Source of the DNA: CAYUKK01 sp964445305
Lineage (GTDB): Bacteria; Acidobacteriota; Aminicenantia; Aminicenantales; UBA8522
NCBI GenBank assembly: GCA_964445305.1
Contig: CAYUKK010000157.1
Span: forward strand, 1-8,276
Length of the DNA: 8,276 bases
Direction of reading: 5' to 3'
In this document: in pieces, positions 1 through 6,606 of the stretch
Layout: every line of letters begins with the position of its first letter
Numbering within the stretch: the stretch's first letter is position 1
The notes under the pieces: generated by a model
Told to the model about the DNA's origin: nothing
Databases searched by the model: none
What the model saw: the letters and a program-made list of their open reading frames with translations, nothing else
Translations under genes and position numbers: made by a program

Positions 1-6
1 CGACGG

Positions 7-408
7 CCCGAAATTGCCGATCAAAGCACCCGACGGGTCCTGTCGTGGTTCACCCCCGGCGCCCCCGAGCGGTCTATCTTGTTTATAATCAGCCAAGAAG
101 ATGGGTGGCATCAAACGCTCGGGTCGGCGGGGGGCCCCCGAGCCACACCACCCCTCGGGTGCACTCGCTATCGTGATAATTTGTTACAAGATCAAGCACT
201 TTCGCTTGATGATAATTCTCTATTGGCAAATTTGGGGACGGCGAATAGGGGTGTAAAAAACAAAGCTTTCGATAGCGTCTCGGAACACCGACCCTAGCGT
301 TTGATGCCACCCATCTTCTTGAATGATTATAAACAAGATGGACCGCTCGGGGGCGCCGGGGGTGAACCACGACAGGACCCGTCGGGTGCTTTTATCGGCA
401 ATTTCGGG
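7..408. repeat. Long imperfect inverted repeat (foldback), 121-bp arms
   Basis: Arms 7-127 and 288-408 are reverse complements without indels: paired positions always sum to 415. I count five mismatches, at 22/393, 75/340, 92/323, 93/322 and 120/295. The 160-bp centre (128-287) has smaller hairpins: CCCGAG/CTCGGG at 137-142/154-159, ATCAAGC/GCTTGAT at 191-197/204-210, and CGCTATCG/CGATAGCG at 166-173/270-277. Pairing stops at position 7, so the left arm ends inside the window. No convincing gene lies here: the open frames running through it are arm-derived, have no recognisable domain, and overlap each other on both strands. It could be a non-autonomous foldback or MITE-like element, or a structured RNA. 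The arm divergence argues against a simple assembly foldback. Confidence 0.9.
191..210. repeat. Small hairpin inside the foldback centre
   Basis: A perfect 7-bp stem (ATCAAGC / GCTTGAT) encloses the 6-nt loop ACTTTC. It lies near the middle of the 160-bp spacer between the long arms. Its role is unknown; no T-run follows on either strand, so it is not a standard terminator. Confidence 0.5.
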
Positions 409-428
409 ATTCTCGTCCTGGTCGCAAA

Positions 429-461
429 AAATATGGTAAATGTGTAAGCTGTCCCCGATTT
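429..461. repeat. Decayed copy of the RAYT-element terminal repeat
   Basis: Bases 436-461 match the right end of the transposase element (4320-4345) at 23 of 26 positions, in the same orientation, including the CTGTCCCC core. Folded like that end, it keeps the 17-nt loop (437-453), but its stem has two internal mispairs, so it looks like a degenerate solo copy. It lies 21 bases beyond the large foldback and just upstream of the gltX promoter. It may be the right terminus of a non-autonomous element that includes the foldback. Confidence 0.7.
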
Positions 462-468
462 GACGCGT

Positions 469-497
469 TTGACCGAGGGGGCGGGGTGTGCTATTTT
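469..497 (+). promoter_or_regulatory. Probable sigma70-type promoter for gltX-glnS
   Basis: TTGACC at 469-474 (5 of 6 matches to the -35 consensus) is followed after exactly 17 bases by TATTTT at 492-497 (4 of 6 to the -10 consensus). Transcription would start near 503-506, only a few bases before the ATG at 510. That implies a very short leader or a leaderless mRNA. The promoter falls in the gap between the repeat material ending at 461 and the gene. It was found by eye only. Confidence 0.5.
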
Positions 498-509
498 AAT
501 CGCGAAAAA

Positions 510-1793
510 ATGGTCACCGTCAGGTTCGCGCCCAGTCCGACGGGGTATCTCCATCTGGGGAGTGCCCGGACCGCCCTTTTCAACTGGCTCTACGCCCGTC
601 ACACCGGAGGCCGTTTTTTGCTCCGGATTGAGGACACGGATAGGACGAGGTCGGACCCGAAGTTTCTCGAAGAGATTCTCCGCGACCTCCGCTGGCTGGG
701 CATGGACTGGGACGGAGAGCCGATCTATCAAAGCCAGCGCTTTCCTCTTTACCGGCAAAAAGCCGAGGCGCTCCTGGCTGAGGGGAAGGCTTATTTTGAC
801 GGCGAGGCCATTGTGTTCCGGGTGGAGAAGGGGCGGACAGTCGAGTACGAGGATATCGTCCATGGCCCAATCCGCGTGACGACGGACGAAATCAAGGACC
901 AGGTCCTCATCAAATCGGACGGCTCTCCTTCCTACAACTTCGCCTGTGTCGTCGACGACGCCGACCTTGGCATCACCCACATCCTCCGCGGCGATGACCA
1001 TATTTCGAACACGCCCAAGCAGATTCTTTTTTACGAAGCCCTCGGGCTCAAGCCGCCGCACTTCGGTCACATGCCGCTCATCCTCGGGCCGGATGGCGCC
1101 AAGCTATCCAAGCGGCACGGCGGCGTATCGGTCGAAGAGTACCGGAAAGAAGGCTTTCTTCCCGAAGCGCTGGTCAACCATCTCATCCTTCTCGGCTGGT
1201 TTCCCGGGGAGGAGCATGAAATTTTGACCTTGGAGGAGGCGGTGCGGCATTTCGACATCGCTGACCTCAACGCTGTCCAGGCCAAGTTCGATATTCAGAA
1301 GTTGCGGTGGCTCAATGCCGAGCACATTGTGCGAAAACGAGCGGCTGAGCTCCTGCCGCTTATCAAGGAACAGCTCACCGACGCGGGCGTGGATTTTTCC
1401 GGCATGGATGATGCCCGCCTCTTGAAACTCATCGACCTTTACAAGGTCAGGATGAAAACGCTCCGGGAATTCGTCAGTTTGACGGAATGCTTCTTCCGTG
1501 ATGATTTTGCCTTCGAAGAGGAGGGCCGGAAAAAATTCCTGGATGACCCGGAGAACAGAAAACGCCTTGCTCTCCTCGCCGAGCGCCTGGCCAGTCTCGA
1601 GTCGTTCACTGCGCCGGCTATCGAGGAGGCCTGTCGCCGTATGGCCGAAGAAAAGGGCGTCAAGCCAGCCGGTTTCATCCACCCGGCCCGGATGGCCATC
1701 AGCGGCCGGACGAGCGGCGCCGGCCTTTTTGAGATGATGGAGCTTCTGGGCCGCGAAAAAGTCCTCCAACGCTTAAGAGATGCTTCACGATGA
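510..1793 (+). CDS. gltX: Glutamyl-tRNA synthetase (GluRS), compact form
   Basis: This class I aminoacyl-tRNA synthetase joins glutamate to tRNA-Glu in the cytoplasm using ATP. The start at ATG 510 gives MVTVRFAPSPTGYLHLG, the usual family N-terminus, and 427 residues. The HIGH-type motif HLGS is at residues 15-18, followed by the RIEDTDR signature. GDDHISNTPKQ and the KMSKS-type motif KLSKR (198-202) follow, and the helical anticodon-binding half occupies roughly 290-427. An alternative in-frame GTG at 486 sits 5 nt after GAGGGG but adds eight non-conserved residues, and the putative -10 box lies downstream of it. The protein is about 40 residues shorter than typical GluRS (about 465-490). 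The missing part lies between KAY (93-95) and IVFRVEKG, where most family members have the CYCTPEEL...YDG connecting segment that often binds zinc. The stop overlaps the glnS start by 4 bases. Confidence 0.97.
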   Translation: MVTVRFAPSPTGYLHLGSARTALFNWLYARHTGGRFLLRIEDTDRTRSDPKFLEEILRDLRWLGMDWDGEPIYQSQRFPLYRQKAEALLAEGKAYFDGEAIVFRVEKGRTVEYEDIVHGPIRVTTDEIKDQVLIKSDGSPSYNFACVVDDADLGITHILRGDDHISNTPKQILFYEALGLKPPHFGHMPLILGPDGAKLSKRHGGVSVEEYRKEGFLPEALVNHLILLGWFPGEEHEILTLEEAVRHFDIADLNAVQAKFDIQKLRWLNAEHIVRKRAAELLPLIKEQLTDAGVDFSGMDDARLLKLIDLYKVRMKTLREFVSLTECFFRDDFAFEEEGRKKFLDDPENRKRLALLAERLASLESFTAPAIEEACRRMAEEKGVKPAGFIHPARMAISGRTSGAGLFEMMELLGREKVLQRLRDASR

Positions 1794-3487
1794 GCACCAG
1801 AGAATCGAAAAAGAACTTCATCCGGGAGATTATCGAGGAGGATATCCGCACCGGAAAGTATGGCGGCCGGGTTCATACCCGCTTCCCTCCCGAGCCCAAC
1901 GGCTATCTTCATATCGGTCATGCGAAATCGATTTGTCTCAATTTCGGTCTGGCCGCTGATTATGGCGGACTCTGCAACCTCCGCTTCGATGACACGAACC
2001 CGGAGACGGAAGAGCAGGCCTATGTCGAGTCGATTAAGGAGGATGTCCGCTGGCTGGGGTTCGATTGGGGGGATAGAGAATACTATGCCTCGGATTATTT
2101 TGAGAAGCTCTACGAGTTCGCCGTCGAGTTGATTAAGAAAGGCAAGGCCTATGTCTGTGACCTGAGCGCCGAGGAGATCAGCGAGTATCGAGGGACGCTC
2201 ACCCAGCCGGGAAAAGAGAGCCCTTACCGGAATCGCTCGGTCGAGGAAAACCTCGACCTCTTCCGAAGGATGAAGGAGGGCGAATTTCCAGATGGTTCAA
2301 AGACACTACGGGCCAAAATCGACATGGCCCACCCCAACCTCCTCATGCGCGACCCTGTTCTCTACCGCATCCGGCGAGAGCGGCACTACCGGCGGGGCGA
2401 CGCTTGGTGCATCTATCCAACCTACGACTGGGCTCACGGCCAGTCGGATTCGATCGAAGGGATCACGCATTCCATCTGCACGCTGGAGTTCGAGGTCCAC
2501 CGCCCTCTTTACGACTGGTTTCTCGACGCTCTGGGTATCCACCATCCCCAGCAAATCGAGTTTGCTCGCCTGAGCCTCAGCCACACGGTGTTGAGCAAAC
2601 GTAAACTCCTTGAGCTCGTCAAGGAAGGCTATGTCAGCGGCTGGGATGACCCGCGGATGCCGACCATCTCGGGGCTGAGGCGTCGTGGCTATACGCCTGA
2701 GGCCATCCGGAATTTCTGCGACATCATCGGTGTCGCCAAGGCCAATAGCATCGTCGACATGGCCCTTCTCGAGGATTGCGTGCGGGAAGACCTCAACAAG
2801 CGGGCGCCGCGGGTCATGGCGGTCTTGCGGCCACTCCGTATCGTCCTCGTCAACTATCCCGAGGGGAAGGTCGAAGAGCTCGAGGCCATCAACAACCCCG
2901 AAGACCTGAGCATGGGGACGAGGAAAGTGCCCTTCAGCCGAGTTCTTTATATTGAGCGGGACGATTTCATGGAGGAGCCGCCGAAAAAGTTCTACCGTCT
3001 CGCCCCGGGTCGCGAAATCCGGCTTCGCTATGCTTATTTCATCACCTGCCGCGAAGTAATTAAGGATCCCGCGACAGGAGAGGTCACGGAGCTTCGCTGC
3101 ACCTACGATCCAGCGACGCGGGGTGGGGACGCGCCGGACGGCCGCCGCGTCAAAGCGACCCTCCACTGGGTTTCAGCGGCGCATGCTATCGAAGCCGAGG
3201 TTCGCCTCTACGATACGCTTTTCACGAAACGGGATGTCGGGGAGGTCGAAGAGGGCGCCGACTGGAAGGCCAACCTGAACCCGAAGTCGCTCGAGGTCCT
3301 GCGGGGCTCGAAGGTTGAGCCGAGTTTAGCCAACGCGGCCCCGGGCAGTCGCTTCCAGTTCGAACGGCTTGGCTATTTCTGCGTCGATTTAAGGGATTCG
3401 AAGCCCGGGAATTTGGTCTTCAATCGCACCGTCACGCTGCGCGACCCGTGGGCCAGGCTCGTCAAGGCTGGCCGCCACAACGACTAA
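1790..3487 (+). CDS. glnS: Glutaminyl-tRNA synthetase (GlnRS)
   Basis: This class Ib synthetase charges tRNA-Gln directly with glutamine. It has 565 residues, against about 554 in E. coli, and is collinear along its whole length. Visible are the N-terminal FIREIIEED helix, PPEPNGYLHIGHAKS with HIGH at 41-44, RFDDTNPE, and SPYRNRSVEENL. Next come GITHSICTLEFE, the KMSKS-type VLSKR at 267-271, WDDPRMPTISGLRRRGYTPE, and the two-beta-barrel anticodon-binding C-terminal half, ending near VFNRTVTLRD. It starts at the ATGA overlap with the gltX stop, which suggests translational coupling; only a weak AAGAGA (1774-1779) lies upstream. Presence of GlnRS suggests that the neighbouring GluRS is the discriminating, tRNA-Glu-only type and that Gln-tRNA does not depend on GatCAB; that is inference. 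Its TAA stop (3485-3487) touches the left end of the transposase element. Confidence 0.98.
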   Translation: MSTRESKKNFIREIIEEDIRTGKYGGRVHTRFPPEPNGYLHIGHAKSICLNFGLAADYGGLCNLRFDDTNPETEEQAYVESIKEDVRWLGFDWGDREYYASDYFEKLYEFAVELIKKGKAYVCDLSAEEISEYRGTLTQPGKESPYRNRSVEENLDLFRRMKEGEFPDGSKTLRAKIDMAHPNLLMRDPVLYRIRRERHYRRGDAWCIYPTYDWAHGQSDSIEGITHSICTLEFEVHRPLYDWFLDALGIHHPQQIEFARLSLSHTVLSKRKLLELVKEGYVSGWDDPRMPTISGLRRRGYTPEAIRNFCDIIGVAKANSIVDMALLEDCVREDLNKRAPRVMAVLRPLRIVLVNYPEGKVEELEAINNPEDLSMGTRKVPFSRVLYIERDDFMEEPPKKFYRLAPGREIRLRYAYFITCREVIKDPATGEVTELRCTYDPATRGGDAPDGRRVKATLHWVSAAHAIEAEVRLYDTLFTKRDVGEVEEGADWKANLNPKSLEVLRGSKVEPSLANAAPGSRFQFERLGYFCVDLRDSKPGNLVFNRTVTLRDPWARLVKAGRHND

Positions 3488-3519
3488 CTGGGGACAGTTT
3501 ACTTATTTACCCAATTTTT
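3486..3519 (+). repeat. Left inverted end of the RAYT element, hairpin plus T-run
   Basis: Bases 3486-3492 (AACTGGG) pair with 3510-3516 (CCCAATT) around a 17-nt loop, with one C/A mispair at 3488/3514. The stem runs straight into a T-tract (3515-3519). HUH transposases recognise subterminal hairpins, so this is the likely left binding site. Read on the plus strand it also resembles a weak intrinsic terminator just after glnS. Confidence 0.65.
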
Positions 3520-3568
3520 CCCCCATTTTTGAGAAACATCTTCTTTCTTATCCGTCACATATTGTGTA

Positions 3569-4252
3569 ATGGGACGAATTGCTCGAGTTGTCATAGCTGG
3601 CTATCCTCATCATGTCGTACAGAGAGGGAACAGGCGGCAAGTCGTCTTTTTCAGTGAGGATGATAAGCGGCTTTATCTCAAGATCCTTAATCATTATTGT
3701 CGAAAGGAAGCAGTGGCGGTGTGGTGTTACTGTTTAATGGATAATCATGTCCATCTCATTGCTGCTCCCCGAAAGAGTGAAAGCTTAGCCAAAGCAATCG
3801 GGGAAACCCATAAAAAGTATACCTGGATGATTAACATTCGAGAAAATTGGAAAGGTCATCTTTGGCAAGACAGGTTTCTTTCCTATCCGATGGATGAAAG
3901 GCATCTTTATATGGCTGTCAGATATATTGAACGAAACCCCGTTAGGGCAGGCATTGTGAAAAGAGCGGAAGATTATCCTTGGTCAAGCGCGAAATCCCAT
4001 GTGTTTGGAGTGCCGGACAAGGTATTGACCGAATTTTATCTTAATTGGGAGATAAAGGACTGGAGTGCCTACTTACAGGAAGAAGAAAAAGAAGAAGATT
4101 TGGATATATTTAGGAAACACGAAAGGACAGGGAGGCCGTTGGGAGACGAGGATTTTATCACTAGAATAGAAGAAATAACTGGTAGAATATTGAGAAAAAA
4201 GAAAGCGGGTAGGCCTAAGAAAAAAGAAAGAAATGTCGAAATTAGGTCTTAG
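3569..4252 (+). CDS. REP-associated tyrosine transposase (Y1_Tnp / IS200-like HUH)
   Basis: The protein has 227 residues. HUH/Y1 enzymes nick and rejoin single-stranded DNA through a metal-binding His-hydrophobic-His pair and a catalytic tyrosine that forms a 5'-phosphotyrosine link. The HUH pair is in MDNHVHLI (H60 and H62) and the nucleophile is Y119 in RYIERNPVRAG. Other family signatures are HHVVQRGNRRQ (14-24), HLWQDRF (97-103) and YPWSSA (136-141). A C-terminal GRPLGDEDF (188-196) is followed by a Lys/Arg-rich tail (209-221). These features match RAYTs rather than classical, shorter IS200 TnpA. The frame is intact with both active-site elements, so it may be functional. No Shine-Dalgarno sequence precedes ATG 3569, so expression may be weak. 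It is more AT-rich than the flanking genes. Confidence 0.95.
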   Translation: MGRIARVVIAGYPHHVVQRGNRRQVVFFSEDDKRLYLKILNHYCRKEAVAVWCYCLMDNHVHLIAAPRKSESLAKAIGETHKKYTWMINIRENWKGHLWQDRFLSYPMDERHLYMAVRYIERNPVRAGIVKRAEDYPWSSAKSHVFGVPDKVLTEFYLNWEIKDWSAYLQEEEKEEDLDIFRKHERTGRPLGDEDFITRIEEITGRILRKKKAGRPKKKERNVEIRS

Positions 4253-4312
4253 GCTCTAAGCTCCAAGAAAAGGGTTCATAGGGAAACGAGGGAATCAAGA
4301 AAACTAAAATAA

Positions 4313-4345
4313 AAATTGGGTAAATGGGTAAACTGTCCCCAATTT
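4313..4345 (-). repeat. Right inverted end of the RAYT element, perfect 8-bp hairpin
   Basis: AAATTGGG (4313-4320) pairs perfectly with CCCAATTT (4338-4345) around a 17-nt loop (4321-4337) that contains TGGGTAAACTGTC. It mirrors the left end and the solo copy at 429-461. Read on the minus strand, the stem is followed by a T-rich stretch (4312 down to about 4306), so it also looks like a weak terminator 18 bases past the lipoprotein-gene stop. Confidence 0.7.
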
Positions 4346-4357
4346 AACCCAATTTAA
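4338..4357. repeat. 10-bp tandem duplication at the right element boundary
   Basis: The unit CCCAATTTAA occurs twice in direct succession (4338-4347 and 4348-4357). The first copy supplies the right-hand stem strand of the terminal hairpin, and the second offers an alternative partner. It may mark the insertion junction or be slippage. Confidence 0.7.
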
Positions 4358-4362
4358 TATCC

Positions 4363-6573
4363 CTATTCATACTGACTTAAGTAATACATGAGGATCGATT
4401 TCGAAACACAGGCAAATCCGGTGGCGAAATTTCCGCACCAGCCTTGCGAAAGCTCGAACCCCGCTTCGCGATAATTGCCCATATCGAGGATGTCCTCAAG
4501 GATGTCAAAACACTCGCTTGGCTCGAGAGGGAGGGAAATTTTCGCTTCGAGCCCCGGGCACATGACGGCATTGATTTCCTCGAGATAGGCCTTCGCTTCT
4601 TCCAAGGCGGCCTTGTTCAGTTCGCCGTATTTGAGGACCATGGCCGAAAGCACCCAGTAGGTGTCGATAGCGCCGACCATGGCTCCGATGACGTAGCCCG
4701 CCTCGGTTTCGAGCGGCCCTTCGGTCTCAAGGATGGTCTTTTCCAGCACGGCCTGGTTTAGTCCTGTGTCCAAAACGCCTATTGTCTCCATGGTGAAGGG
4801 GTCAATGTCCCACCACCCCCAGCGGTCTTGTCCCTGCCATTCGATGGCCCTCTCCGGAAGAATGACCACCCTTCCGGCGTCCAGGGTCGAAAAAACCTTT
4901 TCGGCCACGTGTTCAGGCAATCCAATCCTTTTGATGTTCTCCTTCTCAAGCTTGGAGTAGGAGCGAAGAGGAATCTTTTTTCGTTCTGCCTCGCGCATCA
5001 GGGCAGCCGTCGTCAGAGACGGCTTCCCGGTTAGGAGCTCAAGGAGCTTTCCCTCGAGGATTGATTCCATAACCCCCCGGCCATAGAGAAAAGTTTGCTT
5101 CATCGCCAGCGCTTGCCCGGGAAGAGGAATGGCCTCGACCCGATCCTGACGGAGGTCGATCGTCACCTCTGACGATTCTCTCTCGCCGGTGAAGGAAGTG
5201 ATGATGATGCGCGGCACGGGGAAATAACTGAATACGGAAAGGGCGGCTCCTTCCGTCTCCGTCAGGTCATCGGATGTGGAGGCAAAAATCATATTCATGA
5301 GATGAGCAAGCCCAGGCCCCAGCCTTTCCTCGAGCTCCAAACTTTTTTGCATGGTTTTCGCGCTAAATTTCTTCGATTTAAGGGCATCTTTAATGTCCTG
5401 CACCCTGGACTTGACGTCGGAAAGAAGGGCTTTGTCTGAAATTGCTTCAAGTTGACCTTGCCAGACCTCGGCAGGGATTCGATGCCCAGAGATGAGGATC
5501 GCATGCCTCTGGAAAAGAGGAGGCTCTTTCTTTCTCTCCGTCCTTTCAAAGAGAATTCGTTCGCATGCAGAGACGACCTCCCCCAGACCTTCGAATTTTA
5601 TTTTGAGGGCAACTCTTGTCATCTCGCCTTTCTTATCCGGCCAGAATTTCTCATTCGCCAGGACCTCTTTTCCAGCCATGAGAGTCGCATTGTAGGTCAT
5701 TATCTTTTCAGTCTTGCTTTTTTTCTTTTCAGTGCCCTTTCCGCTCAGGGCGCCAAACAGACCGGCCACGCCTCCCTCTTCTTCCTCTTCCTCTTTCTCC
5801 GCCTCAGCAGCCTGGAATTGCGCGATAAGAGAGAGAGAAAGTGGCCGATTGGCGATTTCTTCAAGCATTCCTTCCCAAGAAAGGACGGTTCCCTCTGCTT
5901 GAGAGTTTCCCGCTCTAATATCGAGAGTTAACCAGACTCGCGTTTTCAGCGCTCCATCCGAAGGGTCGAACGTATTCCTCAGTCGGGCAAACGCTTTCCC
6001 AGGCTCAGCTCCAGGGAAACAGGGGTCAAGGTCGACCCATCCTTCTTCAGTTTTCATCCTGACCCAGAAGTGACGCTTGACAGCGCTGATCAAGTTGGGG
6101 TCCTCTGCCGGAGCAGAAATTCGGACTGCCTTTTCAGAAGAAAATCGTGAAGCGGGCAGGAAAATCCTTCCCAAGAGCTCCATGGCAGTCGCTTCGTCCA
6201 GCTCGCCCTCGGCAATTTGGACGGCGTATCCGTTGTCCTGAAGAAGCTGAGCCAGAAAGAGTGCTTTCTCCAGCGAGTTTCCGCTCTGGCTGTAGCGAAC
6301 TCCTTCGGGCGTCTTCAAAGGAAACCGGGAAGGCTCGGTGCGGACGGTATCGCGGACGAGCTTGTAGGCTTGCCTCCAATCGCCGGCAAGGGTTTGGTTC
6401 TTCGCAGCAGGGCCTGACGCGTCACGCCCAACCGCTTGCGCTTCGTGAGCCGCGGGGTAGCGGTCCAGTGATTTGGTTTGCGACTCTGTTTTTTCCCCTT
6501 TGGAGCAAGAGATGAGCAGGGCAAGAAAGACAACGGCCAGGCCAACCATAAACATTTTCTTTATGCTATTCAT
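4363..6573 (-). CDS. Large lipoprotein with degenerate transglutaminase-like region
   Basis: I do not recognise a named gene. ATG 6573 gives 736 residues and is preceded by GGGAGGA four bases upstream; an ATG at 6594 would add seven residues without a comparable site. The N-terminus is a lipoprotein signal, a hydrophobic run ending in LLISC with lipidated C23. Residues about 60-185 resemble a transglutaminase-like fold: GNSLEKALFLAQLL (98-111), HFWV (168-171) and WVDLDP (179-184) sit where the active Cys, His and Asp regions belong. The usual Cys site reads Ser, so enzyme activity is doubtful. A Glu-rich and Gly-rich linker covers about 259-284. Later come FPVPRIIITSF (451-461), GRVVILPERAIEW (567-579), a Trp-rich DIDP strand region, a helical stretch, and a Cys-containing end (WCGNFATGFACVS). 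It is the second gene of an operon. Lipid-anchored envelope localisation is inferred. Confidence 0.85.
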   Translation of the reverse strand: MNSIKKMFMVGLAVVFLALLISCSKGEKTESQTKSLDRYPAAHEAQAVGRDASGPAAKNQTLAGDWRQAYKLVRDTVRTEPSRFPLKTPEGVRYSQSGNSLEKALFLAQLLQDNGYAVQIAEGELDEATAMELLGRIFLPASRFSSEKAVRISAPAEDPNLISAVKRHFWVRMKTEEGWVDLDPCFPGAEPGKAFARLRNTFDPSDGALKTRVWLTLDIRAGNSQAEGTVLSWEGMLEEIANRPLSLSLIAQFQAAEAEKEEEEEEGGVAGLFGALSGKGTEKKKSKTEKIMTYNATLMAGKEVLANEKFWPDKKGEMTRVALKIKFEGLGEVVSACERILFERTERKKEPPLFQRHAILISGHRIPAEVWQGQLEAISDKALLSDVKSRVQDIKDALKSKKFSAKTMQKSLELEERLGPGLAHLMNMIFASTSDDLTETEGAALSVFSYFPVPRIIITSFTGERESSEVTIDLRQDRVEAIPLPGQALAMKQTFLYGRGVMESILEGKLLELLTGKPSLTTAALMREAERKKIPLRSYSKLEKENIKRIGLPEHVAEKVFSTLDAGRVVILPERAIEWQGQDRWGWWDIDPFTMETIGVLDTGLNQAVLEKTILETEGPLETEAGYVIGAMVGAIDTYWVLSAMVLKYGELNKAALEEAKAYLEEINAVMCPGLEAKISLPLEPSECFDILEDILDMGNYREAGFELSQGWCGNFATGFACVSKSILMYYLSQYE

Positions 6574-6576
6574 AGT

Positions 6577-6583
6577 TCCTCCC
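6577..6583 (-). promoter_or_regulatory. Ribosome binding site deciding the lipoprotein start
   Basis: On the minus strand GGGAGGA lies just before the ATG at 6573, with AACT between GGAGG and the start codon. It favours M(6573) over the in-frame upstream ATG at 6594 and puts the signal peptide (MNSIKKMF...) right at the N-terminus. Confidence 0.75.
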
Positions 6584-6606
6584 GATAGGTTCATTAATCT
6601 TTGATT

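Larger units (their letters stand above)
3486..4345 (+). mobile_element. RAYT-type (Y1/HUH) transposase element with inverted hairpin ends
   Basis: This is a compact element of about 860 bp with one gene (3569-4252) between inverted ends. Bases 3489-3519 and the reverse complement of 4311-4341 agree at 29 of 31 positions. The whole insert is visibly more AT-rich than the synthetase genes and the exported operon, which suggests acquisition. It exactly fills the space between the glnS stop (3485-3487) and the stop of the convergent lipoprotein gene (4363-4365). No target-site duplication is expected for HUH single-strand transposition, so the true boundaries are uncertain by several bases. A related solo end occurs at 429-461. 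Confidence 0.85.

Noticed and set aside
137..159. tRNA-like or CRISPR-like structure near the foldback centre
   Set aside because: Only isolated short stems are present. There is no cloverleaf, no CCA-compatible acceptor stem, and no repeated unit with spacers.
228..239. AAATTTGGGGAC in the foldback centre as another transposon end
   Set aside because: Only about 12 bases resemble the GGGGACAG end, with a 1-base insertion, and the similarity stops there, so it may be chance.
89..370. 93-codon minus-strand frame inside the foldback
   Set aside because: Both ends of it are the two arms read in opposite directions, and no domain is visible, so it is best seen as a by-product of the repeat.
327..1070. 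247-codon open frame on the minus strand opposite gltX
   Set aside because: It is antisense to conserved GluRS codons, runs through the foldback arm and transposon-end copy, and has no recognisable domain or ribosome site.
2306..3166. 286-codon minus-strand frame opposite glnS
   Set aside because: It overlaps the strongly conserved GlnRS coding sequence. Composition explains such antisense frames, and its translation shows no family signature.
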